DNA of 50,768 nt from Geomicrobium sp. JCM 19038. Its GTDB lineage: Bacteria; Bacillota; Bacilli; Bacillales; Marinococcaceae. The position numbers and the translations under genes were made by a program. The DNA lies in assembly GCF_000698125.1 (NCBI RefSeq), contig NZ_BAXA01000018.1:1-50768 (forward strand), written 5' to 3'. Of this stretch, positions 14,931 to 25,466 are shown in pieces; positions within the stretch are counted from its first letter, which is position 1; every line of letters begins with the position of its first letter. The notes under the pieces were generated by a model that was given only the letters and a program-made list of their open reading frames with translations, was not told where the DNA came from and did no database searches.

Positions 14931-17192
14931 ATCACGCAAACGACCGGATGGGAACGACAAAGTGACAGGACAGTTAGCGTATTTAACCGATCGAACTTTT
15001 CCAGAAATGTTGTATGCGAAAGTGTTAAGAAGTGCCTACCCTCATGCGCGAATTCGTTCAATTTGTACAGAGCGAGCGAAAGAGCTTCCAGGAGTTAAAG
15101 CAATCATTACACATCAAGACGTACCTGGCGTCAATGGCTATGGCATTATTACTCCTGATCAACCTGTGTTTTGTGATGAGACCGTACGTTTTATCGGTGA
15201 TGCGGTTGCGGCTGTTGCAGCGACAAGCGTAGAAGTCGCTGAAGAAGCGATAAAGCGTATTGACGTAACATACGATGTTTTGCCTGTACTTGACGATCCG
15301 GCGAAAAGCTTAGCGAAAGACGCACCAAAACTGCGTGATGACGGAAATGTGTTGTATAAAAAGAGTTTTACAAAAGGGGATGTGGCCGAAGGATTTAAGC
15401 ACTGTATGGCGGTCGTTGAAGAAACGTATCACGTTCCAAGACAGATGCATGCGTATATGGAGACAGAAGGTGGTGTTGTCATACCTGAGGCAGATGGTGG
15501 CATTACGGTCTATATGGGAACGCAACACGGTTTTAAAGATCAATTTCAATTGTCTCGTATTCTTGATGTACCTAAAGAGAGCATTCGCATCGTCTCAAGC
15601 CCGATGGGAGGCTCATTTGGAGGGAAAGATGAATTAAACGTTCAACCGTACGCAGCACTTTTGGCACTAAAAACGAACAAACCAGTAAAACTCCATCAAA
15701 CTCGTGCTGAATCAGTCATTTCAAGCATTAAGCGGCACCCGATGGCAATTACGGTTAAAACAGGGGCAGACGAAACGGGAAAAGTAATCGCGCACGATGT
15801 CAAAATTGTCGCTGACACAGGTCCGTATGCAACGCTTGGACCCGCAATATTGGATTTCGCAGTAGAGCATAGTGCCGGTCCATATCGTTTTGAACACGTA
15901 GCGGTCGATGGCACATCGGTGTTGACGAACAATGCCGTGTCTGGAGAGTTTCGAGGGTTCGGAGGTAACCAAATTACGTTCGCCCTAGAAAACCAAATGG
16001 ATCGTCTTGCTGAGCAGGTAGGGATGTGCCTTTGGCATTACGCAAGCTGAATTTGCGTGGTGAGCATGATCTAGGACCACTCGAGCAGCGGATCGTACCG
16101 ACAACCGGTGCAAGTGACGTGCTTGAGAATGTCGAACGATTAAAAGATCAACTTGAATTCAAAAAAGACCATCCGTTTGTTCGCACAGGTGTAGGAATTG
16201 CGATGGCCATGCACGGTGGGGGATTAGGCTTTGGGCGCTTAGACGGTGCTGGAGGAAGGTTATCCTTAAGCGATGAGGGAAAAATCGACGTTTCTTTTGG
16301 CTTTGAAGAGGTCGGTCAAGGAATCGTTGCGGTCATTGAAGAATTAACAATAGCAGCACTGCAATGTGATGAAGATGACATTACAATTACGATTGGTGAT
16401 ACGAACCGAGTTCCACATTCAGGTTCAACAACGGCATCCCGAGGGACGAGTATGGTATGGCATGCCCTTGAGCGAATGAAGCAGGAGTTTAAAGAAAAGC
16501 TTTGTGAAAAAGCAGCAATAATCACCGGTGAGCCTAAGGATGAATTACGTCTAGGAACAGGGGGAATTTACAAGGATGAGGTACAAGTGCTCACCTATCG
16601 TTCGTTACGTAAACAGCTGCATCATGAGGATCAAGTTGTCGTGGAGACATCGTTTGATTTTCCGACAACACCAGATGAAGTTGACGGTGGGCATTATTTG
16701 TACACGTTTGCAGGGGTTTTAGCAGCCGTTGAAGTTGATCTTCTTACCGGCCAATTGACTGTTACTCATTTGCATCAAGCGATTAGTGCAGGTGAGGTCG
16801 TTAATGAGCTTGGCTATAAAGGTCAAATTGAAGGTGGCGGTGTGATGAGTCTTGGTTACTCAATTATGGAAGACATGGGAATGGAGCAAGGGCACTATTT
16901 GAAACGGAACTTTGATACGTATATGTTGCCAACAATTTCCGATGTACCAAGGTTAACGGTAGATGCCATTGAGAAGCTTCCAGATGGAGATGTACACGGG
17001 CCACGAGGCGTCGGTGAAATCGGTACCGTAGCTGTCGCTCCCGCGATTACGAAAGCAATTCATAATGCACTCGGCATTTGGATAAACAAAATACCTGTTG
17101 ATCCTTTAACGATTCTTCAGGCTTTAGAAAAGGAAGGTGCTACGTGGTGGAACGAGTTCGAGAACGAGCAACCGATTGTAAGCCACAAATGA
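14923..17192 (+). CDS. pucD: Xanthine dehydrogenase molybdenum-binding subunit, frame broken near 16030
   Basis: Start at TTG 14923, five bases after GGAGGG. The first part holds the aldehyde oxidase a/b hammerhead ('NDKVTGQLAYLTDRTFPEML') and 'GGSFGGKDE', the second the molybdopterin-binding region ending with 'GPRGVGEIGTVAVAPAI', whose Glu is the expected catalytic base. The frame shifts at about 16030, where 'ATGTGCCTTTGG' should read through 'M-C-P-L-A-L-R'; one extra C in the CC run restores it and gives about 756 residues, the normal size for PucD. The two halves overlap in the raw frames at 16026-16050. Oxidises hypoxanthine and xanthine to urate. Confidence 0.92.
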
Positions 17193-17646
17193 TTAGCATG
17201 ACGTTAAACGGTGAGCGTGTGTCTATTCAGGCGAATGAGACTGACCGACTGACTGACGTACTTCGTCATGGTGAACCATCCTTAACTGGAACGAAGTTAT
17301 CATGTGGAATTGGTCGTTGCGGAGCATGCTCTGTGTTAGTGAATGGAGAGCTCGTTAATTCTTGTTTACTCATGGCGTATCAGGTAGAAGGAGCTCTGTG
17401 ACAACGATCGAAGGCGTTGGGAAAGGGTCGCTAGATCTAATCCAAGTTGCATTTATGGAAGAAGGCGGTTTTCAATGTGGGTACTGTACACCTGGCATGG
17501 TCCTGGCTGTAAAGGCACTTCTTTCAGAAAATCCTGAGCCTGGTGATGAGCAAATTGTTGAAGGGTTGTCCGGGAATATTTGTCGCTGTACAGGGTATGA
17601 AGGAATTAAACGTGCCGTACGAGCGGCAATTAGAAAACAAAAGTAA
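17144..17646 (+). CDS. pucE: Xanthine dehydrogenase [2Fe-2S] subunit, frame broken near 17393
   Basis: The N-terminal plant-ferredoxin-type cluster site is 'CGIGRCGACSVL...C' (first half) and the second cluster site 'CGYCTPGM ... GNICRCTGYEGI' (second half). The frame shifts at GCTCTGTG, about 17393; one more T in that spot restores 'EGASVTTIEGVG' and a protein of 167 residues. GTG 17144 with AAGGAAGG six bases upstream is preferred; ATG 17189, which overlaps the pucD stop, would give 152 residues but lacks a ribosome site. Carries electrons from molybdenum to FAD. Last gene of pucABCDE, closed by the hairpin at 17639-17676. Confidence 0.9.
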
Positions 17647-17676
17647 CCGTCCGTACATTTACGGACGGTTACTTTT
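17639..17676. terminator. Bidirectional terminator between pucE and the allantoinase gene
   Basis: Perfect stem of about 15 bases (AAGTAACCGTCCGTA and complement) around a 4-base loop, flanked by A runs on one side and T runs on the other. It overlaps the last codons of the minus-strand allantoinase gene and serves both convergent transcripts. Confidence 0.9.
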
Positions 17677-18957
17677 GTAGATCGATTGACCACGGTAGAA
17701 GGTTTCTTTAATACGATGAGGAAATCGATGTCCGAGGTAGAGGCTGTCTTTATGCTTAGAGTGTAACGTTTCTTTTGTAATAGCATCATTGTTGTCCTTG
17801 TTAACGACAACAAGATCTGCGAGTTTTCCTTCTTCAATACTTCCACGATCACGAGTAAGTTTGAAACGTGAGGCGGGTGCTGTAGCTGTTAACTGGGCGA
17901 CATCTTGAATGGTTAATGATGTCGTCTCCGTAAGTTCAAGTAAGCTAAGCAACGTAAATTGCCCACCATTAATGCCACCCCAAGCCGTAAAGAAACTGCC
18001 TGTTTGTTTTAACATATTTGGACTTGGTGAATGGTCTGATGCAACAAAGTCAATGTGTCCATCTACGAGTGCTTGAACGAGTTGCGCTCGATGTTCTTCA
18101 TTACGTAACGGTGGAGCGCACTTTGCGTGAACCCCGTGTTCATACATCGCTTGATCATTGAACAATAAGTAATGGGGACACGTTTCAACGGTAATATTCA
18201 GGCCTTGTTGTTTGGCTTCTTGAATGAGTTGTAGCGTACTTGTATTACTAATATGGACGAAATGCAAGGCACAACCGGTTAGTTCAGCGAATGATAAGCT
18301 ACGTTTGACTGCCTCACTTTCAGCGATAATGGGGCGCATGTGAGAGTAAGCTTGAACCTGATCTTCAATGTGCACGTTACGTTCTAAGTGTTCAATGATC
18401 GGTGTGCTTTCTGCATGTAAAGCAAGAACGCTCCCTAAACGAGCGATTTCCCGCATTCCTTCTAGCAATGTTTCATCGTCCGTGTGATCGAATTCTTCTG
18501 TTCCTGATGGTGATAGGAAGCTTTAAAGCCAATTACGCCGAGATTATGAAGGGAAGCGAGTTCAGAAAGATTACCTGGAACTAGTCCGCCCCATAGTCTG
18601 AAGTCATTGATCGATTTCTCACTACCGATTTTTTTCTTCTCATGAAAAGCGTTCTCGTTGACCGTTGCAGGAATGCTGTTTAGCGGCATATCAAAGTAGG
18701 TTGTACACCCTCCAGCAGCAAGCATTTGTGATCCAGTCGTAAACCCTTCCCAATGATCCCGTCCTGGCTCATTGAGATGTACATGGGCGTCAATGACACC
18801 AGGCAACACGTAACAGTTTTCAGCATTGTAGACGGGGCTGCTTGCTACTTGAAGATGATGATAAGGCAACAATTTTACCATTTTGGATGCCGATGTCGAC
18901 GTTCTTCACTTCATGTGGCAACACAACAACGCCGTTTTTTATGATGAGATCATACAC
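17659..18957 (-). CDS. pucH: Allantoinase, two frame breaks
   Basis: Amidohydrolase-superfamily enzyme that opens allantoin to allantoate. Metal-site motifs are 'GVIDAHVHLNEPGR', 'ETCPHYLL' and 'DFVASDHSPSP'. Reading starts at GTG 18957 ('YDLIIKNGVVVLPHEVKNVD'). One extra base near 18850 and one missing base near 18505 (GCTTCC for GCTTTCC) break the frame; correcting both gives 432 residues, close to B. subtilis PucH, with 'GFKAFLSPSGTEEFDHTDD' intact. Stop lies in the terminator. It follows pucG by 2 bases, so pucF-pucG-pucH form one minus-strand operon. The carboxylated active-site Lys is 'GFK'. Confidence 0.9.
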
Positions 18958-18959
18958 AT

Positions 18960-20204
18960 CTACACACGCTCCTTGTTGCTGGCTTGGTTTTCGTAATAGG
19001 TGAGCGCTGCCTGAACGCCATTTCCTCTAGATAAATTAACGCCATAGTAAGTGAGTGCAGCTTCAAGTGCTGCTAGTACAAAAAGGACATTTTCCTTTCG
19101 ACAACTCGCACCCATCGTTCCAATTCTCCAAATCTTTCCGTGTAAAGAGCCGAAGGAACTGGCAATTTCAACGCCAAAATGCTCAAGCAAAAACGTTCGA
19201 ACTTGATCTGCATCAATGCCTTTTGGAACGTTGACACACGTAACGACTGGCAGTTTATAGTCTTCTTGAACGAACAACGTTAAACCTAAAGCACGAATGC
19301 CTGCAATAAGAGCGGCTTCATGAGTGCGGTGACGTTCAAAGCGTTCTTCTAATCCCTCATTCAGTACCATCGTTAAACCAGTGTGGAGTGCATAGAGCAT
19401 CGACGTTGCTTCCGTATGGTGATTAAGTCGTCTTGGACCCCAATACTCTTGAAGTTGGCTCAAGTCAAAGTAATTGCTCGGAATGATGTTGTTTTGTTGA
19501 GGTGTTTGCAAGTCATCGTCGGTTGCAATTCCGCGTTCGATTTTTTTTCTTTTTTGTAGCACGCTTTCAATGCGTTCGTTATACGTAATCGGTGCCATGC
19601 CAGAAGGAACCGACAAACACTTTTGCGTACCGCCGATACAAGCATCGATTTGCCACTCATCTACGTTTACTTCTGTGCCTCCAATTGTTGCAACCGCATC
19701 AACAATAAATAACGCATCCACATTAAGGCAAGCCTGACCGATCTGATCGATCGGTTGCATACATCCTGTTGACGTTTCGCCATGAACAATTGCAACGACA
19801 TCGGGGCGAATGCGATAAATCTCGTCAATGATCGTTGCTTGTGAGAAGACAGTGCCTTGCGGTTGCTCGATCGTGACAACATTTGCCCCGTACCGTTCAC
19901 AAATTTCTTGCAATAAATAACCGAAACGACCGTACACAGGAATAAGGACCGTTTCCCCACGGGATACCACACTTGCGAGTACAGATTCAATGCCTGATCG
20001 TGACGTTCCGTCGATCGGAAAAGCCCAACGGTTTTTCGTTTGGAACAGTGAACGAAGCATGTGCATCGTATCATTCATGATGTTCGTAAACGCAGGATCA
20101 AACTGACCAAGGATTGGAGCAGACATTGCTCGCAATACGACAGGGTCAACTTCAACCGGGCCAGGTGTCATTATCGTTCGTTTAGGAGAGAGGTAATTCG
20201 TCAT
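18960..20204 (-). CDS. pucG: (S)-ureidoglycine-glyoxylate aminotransferase
   Basis: 414-residue class V aminotransferase from ATG 20204, eight bases after AAGGAG. It opens with 'RTIMTPGPVEVDP', has 'DGTSRSGIESVLAS' for cofactor phosphate binding, 'DAVATIGGTEVNVD' with the pyridine-N Asp, and 'IGGTQKCLSVPSGMAPI' with the PLP-binding Lys. PucG transfers the amino group of ureidoglycine to glyoxylate. The assignment between ureidoglycine and serine or alanine glyoxylate aminotransferase rests on context: it lies between pucF and pucH. Overlaps pucF by 23 bases. Confidence 0.9.
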   Translation of the reverse strand: MTNYLSPKRTIMTPGPVEVDPVVLRAMSAPILGQFDPAFTNIMNDTMHMLRSLFQTKNRWAFPIDGTSRSGIESVLASVVSRGETVLIPVYGRFGYLLQEICERYGANVVTIEQPQGTVFSQATIIDEIYRIRPDVVAIVHGETSTGCMQPIDQIGQACLNVDALFIVDAVATIGGTEVNVDEWQIDACIGGTQKCLSVPSGMAPITYNERIESVLQKRKKIERGIATDDDLQTPQQNNIIPSNYFDLSQLQEYWGPRRLNHHTEATSMLYALHTGLTMVLNEGLEERFERHRTHEAALIAGIRALGLTLFVQEDYKLPVVTCVNVPKGIDADQVRTFLLEHFGVEIASSFGSLHGKIWRIGTMGASCRKENVLFVLAALEAALTYYGVNLSRGNGVQAALTYYENQASNKERV

Positions 20205-21465
20205 GATAAGAGCTCCTTTTCTCGTAGGCAAGTGTATAAATCATTGATTTTAAGACGTTAACGCCTGCACGTAAATGATGCTCTGCGGTGAACTCTTTCG
20301 GTGAATGGCTAATGCCGTCTTTACTTGGGACGAACAATAACGACGTTTTACAATGAGTCCCGAAGATTTGAGCATCATGTCCAGCACCACTATGCATAAT
20401 TTTGGTTTGATAGTTGAGTCGTTCGCTTTCTTTATAGGCAAGTTCAACAAGTGAATCATCCATATTGACTGGTTGGACGTTCGTCCAACGATTCACATGA
20501 ATGTTGACTCGTTTTTCTCGCTCTAATTGAGCGATAAGGGTGTTCATTTCCTGTTCGTACAAGTCAAGGGTTGTAACGCTCGGGTGTCTAACGTCGAGTG
20601 AAAACGTCACTTGATGGCAAATGACGTTTGGGGTATTCGGTTTCGCTTCAATTTTACCGACAGTACTCACTAAGTCGTCATCTAGACGACGAGCGAACTG
20701 AGTAAACGAAGTCATAAGACTTGCAGCACTTTCCATGGCGTCGACTCTTCGATTCATCGGTGTTGTTCCGGCATGATCACTCTTGCCATTCACGACAATC
20801 GTGTAGCGGCGTTGTCCGACGATGCTTTGTACAATGCCAATGTCTTGATGATCTTGCTCGAGGACACTGCCTTGTTCAATATGCACCTCCAAAAAGTGTG
20901 ACAAGTCTCCTCGATAAGGCTGTGGATAGCGACCGAGCCCGAATCCTTTTTCAATCATTGCGCTGTACAGTGATACGTCTTCGTGGTCGAAAATTTCAGT
21001 CGATACAATCTGTTTATGTTTGTTTGTGATATTTCCTGACCCCCAAAATGTTAAAGGGAAGCGACTACCTTCTTCTTCACACAATGAAGCGACCTCAATC
21101 GTATGAAGTGGTCTTCCGTGTTGTTCAAGAAGTTCTTTGACCGCAATCCAAGCAGCGGCAATGCCATACACCCCGTCGTATTTGCCACCGTCAATCACCG
21201 TGTCAATATGGGAGCCGACGAGTATGGCTTCTTTATGATTTCTGTTCATACCTTCTACTCTTCCGAATAAATTCCCTACATCATCAAAGTACGGCGTTAA
21301 GCTTGATTGCTGGAATTGGTCAAATAACGCGTTCTGGGCATTCATCCAATCGTTCGAATAAAGAAGCCTCGTATTCCCTGTATCACTCGATTTACCGAAC
21401 GTATGAAGCCAATCAAGTATGGATTGGACCGTCGTTGATTGATTCAATAGCGATTGTTGTTTCAA
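20182..21465 (-). CDS. pucF: Allantoate amidohydrolase (M20 family)
   Basis: 427 residues from TTG 21465, seven bases after GGAGG. M20/hydantoinase family motifs are 'GSHIDTVIDGGKYDGVYG' with two metal ligands, 'CEEEGSRFPLTFWGSGNI' with the catalytic and metal Glu, 'EVHIEQGSVLE', 'SDHAGTTPMNRRVDA' and 'SGAGHDAQ' in the dimer lid. It hydrolyses allantoate to ureidoglycine, CO2 and ammonia; the paralogous ureidoglycolate and N-carbamyl amino acid hydrolases share this fold but context favours PucF. First gene of the pucFGH operon and divergent from pucR with 157 bases between. Confidence 0.9.
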   Translation of the reverse strand: MKQQSLLNQSTTVQSILDWLHTFGKSSDTGNTRLLYSNDWMNAQNALFDQFQQSSLTPYFDDVGNLFGRVEGMNRNHKEAILVGSHIDTVIDGGKYDGVYGIAAAWIAVKELLEQHGRPLHTIEVASLCEEEGSRFPLTFWGSGNITNKHKQIVSTEIFDHEDVSLYSAMIEKGFGLGRYPQPYRGDLSHFLEVHIEQGSVLEQDHQDIGIVQSIVGQRRYTIVVNGKSDHAGTTPMNRRVDAMESAASLMTSFTQFARRLDDDLVSTVGKIEAKPNTPNVICHQVTFSLDVRHPSVTTLDLYEQEMNTLIAQLEREKRVNIHVNRWTNVQPVNMDDSLVELAYKESERLNYQTKIMHSGAGHDAQIFGTHCKTSLLFVPSKDGISHSPKEFTAEHHLRAGVNVLKSMIYTLAYEKRSSYHDELPLS

Positions 21466-21622
21466 GTTTTGCCTCCTTCACTCGAACAATTTGTTAGGTG
21501 ATCTTACATACTATCTTCGTTTTTTCTAGTTTACTGGTATGATGTGAGGAAATCATTAGATGTTTCGTGAGTTTTCTTTCGATTTCTTGTACAACATAAC
21601 CAATTGTTTGGAGGCGATCATC

Positions 21623-23229
21623 ATGCAACTCGGACACATTCTACAATTACCGATTTTTCAAGAAGCAGACGTTATTTCAGGAAGTAGTGGCCTTTGGCGG
21701 AATGTCGAAAATGTCAATATGATGGACGCACCTGATATCGCTGACTATTTAAAGCAAGACGAGCTTCTTATTACAACGGCATATCATTTCAAAGAAGATC
21801 CAACGAGTCTAAAACAATTAATCGAAAAAATGGCGCGAAGAGGTTGTGCTGGACTCGGAATTAAGACGAAACGTTTTCTAGCATCCATTCCAGAAGACGT
21901 AAGGTATATGCGGATGCCTTGCATTTTCCAATTATTGAATTGCCTTTTCACGTCCGATTAGGATCGATCGTGAATCAGACACTAAGCGCGATTTTAAACG
22001 TTCAAACGTTAGAGATGAAAGAAGCGATGGCGGCGCATCAAACGTTTTCTGAAAGTGTGATGAGCGGAAAAGGGTTAAGTCACTTGCTAACAACAGTGTC
22101 AGACGTTGTGAGTCTTCCGGTTTATTTACTGAATCATCAATCAATTTTAGTTGCAACATCAGGGGAAGATCACTCGAACTTAGAGACATTGAATAAGTCC
22201 ATTAGTGGAAAACAGCAGTGCTTTTTGTCCCAAACGCATCATACGTACTTTTCTCTAATCGACAGTAAGCAAGTCGTTACCGCATTTGCAGTAGAGATGA
22301 GCAACGTTACTAAAGGGATGTTAGTCGTTTTAAGTGATGCACCTTTAACGCATCGGACGATTTTAACGTTAGAACAAGCAACGAATGTGATTGCCTTTGA
22401 AGTGATGAAAGAGAACGCAGTCAAACAATATACGCAACGTGCGCGCAACGAGTTTTTTAAAAATTACTTAGACGATGCTTTTCTAACCAATGACGAGGTG
22501 CTTAGCCGAGCAAAAGAGTTCGACATTTACAACAATCACCAATTTAGCTGTTTTGTAGGAAAAATGGATGCCCGCGAGGCATCACTTGGTTTTAAACAAA
22601 ACGTTATTGAAGTTGAGAAAGTATTTGCGTTAATTGAAGAGGAGCTCGCGATGTTCGCAATTCCAACCTATTTCTTTATGAATGGCAATTATTGTTGTAT
22701 TCTCGCTGAGGAAACAGGTGAAGTCCATCCGAGTGACTGGCATTCGCCTACACGAATGATGGTAGAGATGATTCAAGATCATGTCATTCAACAACTGGGT
22801 CGGTCCGTGTCATTTGGGATTAGTAACATTTGTCATGAATTTCTCGATGTAAAAGCAGGCTATTCAGAAGCGCTAAATGCCCTGAACTCCGGGCTATTAT
22901 CAGGCAATCGCCAATTTATTCAAGCGTATCATACGAAAGATGTTAGCGAGTTATTGCGAATGATCCCAGGTGAAGATTTGCGTAGTTTCTGTGAGTATAC
23001 GTTACAGCGAATTGATGACCCTGACTTGTTACACACGTTAGCTGTTTATTTAGAAACGCATTGTCAGATTACCGAGACTGCCAATCGCTTGTATGTTCAT
23101 CGTAACACCGTCATTTACCGTCTAGAAAAAATTGAAGATTTACTTGGTAAAAAAGTTAACGAACCTGAAACGACGCTGCAGTTGAGAATTGCCTTTCGAA
23201 TCCATCCTACATTGAATGCTTCGTTGTAA
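21623..23229 (+). CDS. pucR: PucR-family transcriptional activator, frame broken near 21905
   Basis: N-terminal PucR domain ('LPIFQEADVISGSSGLWRNV', 'DELLITTAYHFKEDPTSL') and C-terminal HTH_30 region ('TANRLYVHRNTVIYRLEKIE') with a central GGDEF-like part. ATG 21623 follows GGAGGCG. The frame shifts at about 21902-21907 (in GTAAGGTATATG); one added base restores 'YADALHFPIIELPF' and gives 535 residues, near the 531 of B. subtilis PucR. This factor controls purine degradation genes in response to allantoin-type intermediates; the boxes near 12368 would be targets. Confidence 0.9.
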
Positions 23230-23325
23230 ACATGTTCTAATTTTAGGGAATAATTTTAGACGATGTACACAAAGACAGTTTGTCTTTCCTCTCCTACGAT
23301 GAAAGGAACGAAAGGAGTGTTCGAA

Positions 23326-23823
23326 TTGGTAACCTTGAAACAGTTAAATGAAAATGACACTCACTTTTTTACGGACACGTTATCGGACGTTTTTGAACAT
23401 TCACCGTGGGTAGCTGAGGAAGCTGCGGACAATCGACCTTATAAAACGGTTGAAGAAGTGCATGAACGTATGGTGATAAGTGTGGAAGAAGCGGAGTTTG
23501 AGGATCAATTAACGTTAATTCGGTCTCACCCAAAGCTCGGGGCACGAGAAAAGATGGCACCTATGTCAGTTGCGGAACAGCGCAAAGTCGGATTGGATCA
23601 ATTAAGTGATGAGGAGTACGAGACGTTTTTACAGTTAAATGAGCAATATGTGGAAACGTTTGGGTTTCCTTTTATTAAAGCGGTTAAAGGTCAATCAAAA
23701 GACGCGATTGTTGAAGCGATTCAGAGAAGGTTGTTGTTAACGAAAGAAGAAGAAGTCTCAACTGCATTACAGGAAGTCTATAAAATTGCTTACTTTCGCT
23801 TATGCGATCGAATTCAAGGTTAA
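23326..23823 (+). CDS. pucL: OHCU decarboxylase
   Basis: 165 residues starting at TTG 23326, nine bases after AAAGGAG. The protein contains 'FTDTLSDVFEHSPWVAEEAA', 'LIRSHPKLGAREKM' (catalytic His in SHP), 'EEYETFLQLNEQYVETFGFP', typical of 2-oxo-4-hydroxy-4-carboxy-5-ureidoimidazoline decarboxylase, which turns the urate oxidation product into (S)-allantoin. In B. subtilis PucL this domain is fused to uricase. Here a stop follows 'FRLCDRIQG' and uricase has its own start and ribosome site, but one extra G near 23820 would fuse the two frames. The symbol follows the B. subtilis domain. Confidence 0.9.
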   Translation: MVTLKQLNENDTHFFTDTLSDVFEHSPWVAEEAADNRPYKTVEEVHERMVISVEEAEFEDQLTLIRSHPKLGAREKMAPMSVAEQRKVGLDQLSDEEYETFLQLNEQYVETFGFPFIKAVKGQSKDAIVEAIQRRLLLTKEEEVSTALQEVYKIAYFRLCDRIQG

Positions 23824-23846
23824 CAAGTATCGAGGAGGGAATCATC

Positions 23847-24811
23847 GTGGACGAGAGAGAAATGATGACGTATGGAAAAGGGAATGTTTTTGCTTATCGT
23901 ACGTTTATGGAGCCCGTTGTAGCAAGTAGACAAATCCCTGAATCGTCATTTAAAGAGCGGGACAATACAGTTTTTGGAATAGATGTGACGGTAGAAGTAG
24001 GGGGTAAGGAATTTTTATCTTCATTTACTGAAGGAGACAACTCGAAGGTCGTTGCAACGGATTCAATGAAGAACTTTATTCAACGGCATTTAGCAACTTT
24101 TTCCGGTACAACGGCTGAGCAATTTGTATACTATGTCGCTCATGCGTTTCTTGAACACTATGCTCATATTGAGACGGTCAAGATGACGGCAGATTTATTA
24201 CCATTTGAGGCAACTGTTACAACGGAGAATGATGAGCCGAAAATTAGTGATCTTGTGTACAAGAAGTCTAGAAACGAAAAGTTGAAAGCGTCCATTCATA
24301 TGGAACGTCGTGAAGGGGCAATAGCAATTGTACAGCAGGTCAGTGAGCTCACGGATTTGCAGTTGATTAAAGTGAAAGACAATTCGTTTGTCGGTTTTAT
24401 TCGTGATGAGTATACAACATTACCGGAAGATGGAAATCGACCGCTTTTTATTTATTTGAACATAGGGTGGACGTATGAACTAGGAGAAGAAGAGGTGGAT
24501 TCGTTGCTCACGAGCAAGTAAAAGACATTGCGAGTACAGTTTTTCACGAAACCGCATCACCATCCATTCAAAGCTTAATCTATCACATCGGGTTACGGAT
24601 GTTGCAACGTTTTCCTTCATTAAAAGACGTTCGCTTTGAATCGCAGAACCGCACGTGGGATACAGTTGTTGAACAAATACCAGATTCTGAAGGCAAAGTG
24701 TATACAGAACCACGTTTGCCGTATGGTTTTCAACGATTCCAAGTGACGCGGATGGACTTAGAAAACGAGCGACAAACTGCCAACATTGGCGTAGAGGAGA
24801 GTCATCGTTAA
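23847..24811 (+). CDS. pucL: Urate oxidase (uricase), frame broken near 24503
   Basis: Oxidises urate to 5-hydroxyisourate without a cofactor. Family features are 'MTYGKGNVFAYRTF', 'NTVFGIDVTVEVGG', 'VATDSMKNFIQRHL', 'FVGFIRDEYTTLPEDGNRPL' and after the shift 'VFHETASPSIQSLIYHI', 'FESQNRTWDTVVEQIP'. Starts at GTG 23847 behind GAGGAGGG. At GGATTCGTTGC one T appears to be missing; adding it yields 'VAHEQVKDIASTVF' and 321 residues. The frame upstream of GTG stays open to 23802, which keeps a fusion with the OHCU domain possible as in B. subtilis. Confidence 0.9.
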
Positions 24812-24826
24812 AAGGAGGAGAGAGAA

Positions 24827-25161
24827 TTGAGAAAGGTAACGACACACGTTCTAGATCTCTCAAACGGTGTACCTGCGAAACATGTACACATTAAATTGTA
24901 TTCTATTAATCTTGGTGAACGAGAAGAATACCTTCAAGAGGCTTGGACGAATGATGACGGTCGAGTCGATGAACCTCTTTTGCAAGGTGAACAGCTTAAA
25001 GAAGGGGTATTTGAATTAGAGTTTCATGTTGGGGATTATTTTAACGAACAGAGTTCTATGAAACGGTGCCGATCCGTTTTAAAATTACCGACCCAGATGA
25101 GCATTACCACGTGCCGTTATTAATCTCTCCTTGGGGATATCAAACGTACAGAGGAAGCTAA
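24827..25161 (+). CDS. pucM: 5-hydroxyisourate hydrolase (transthyretin-like), frame broken near 25053
   Basis: Reads '[20 protein letters not shown]', with the conserved 'THVLD' and 'G.PA' motifs, and in a second frame '[20 protein letters not shown]' and the terminal signature YRGS. AGTTCTATG near 25053 lacks one T; adding it gives 111 residues. TTG 24827 follows AAAGGAGGAG. This hydrolase acts on 5-hydroxyisourate between uricase and OHCU decarboxylase. It ends the catabolic set; no permease follows. Confidence 0.9.
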
Positions 25162-25239
25162 ATGAATGCAATCAGTTGAGTTGAATGAAGGAATCGAGTA
25201 CACTTTCTAATAGAAAAGACATACTAAGGCTGTGTTAAC

Positions 25240-25422
25240 GTGAAGTGGCTCGACATCTTATTTCCATTAATTGCGCTCATTTACTTGTTGTTTTTTAATT
25301 GGCATACGAGTGTGTTCGGAGTCATAACCGCACTGTTCGTCACGCTAGTTGCTGCGATGGCAGTTGCGAATTTAGCGCTACGTATCACAAGAAGACACCA
25401 AAGGAAAAAGCAACAAAAATAG
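25240..25422 (+). CDS. Small membrane protein, 60 aa
   Basis: Two hydrophobic segments (about 4-21 and 24-47) and a basic tail 'RITRRHQRKKQQK'. The GTG start has only a weak AAGG ribosome site. It lies between pucM and the terminator at 25423-25466 on the same strand as puc genes but has no link to purine catabolism that I can see. No family recognised. Confidence 0.5.
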   Translation: MKWLDILFPLIALIYLLFFNWHTSVFGVITALFVTLVAAMAVANLALRITRRHQRKKQQK

Positions 25423-25466
25423 GGCGAACCCTACAGCTTACAGACCTGTAAACTGTGGGGTTCGCT
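25423..25466. terminator. Bidirectional terminator
   Basis: Stem GCGAACCC(T)ACAG..TTACAG and complement with a small central loop, T-rich on both sides. It separates the 60-aa gene (plus) from paaG (minus) and covers the stop codon of paaG. Confidence 0.85.

Noticed and set aside
22482-22497. Second copy of the PucR-like sequence inside pucR
   Set aside because: It lies within well-conserved coding sequence; a shared 16-base match is expected by chance in a window of this size when both strands are compared.
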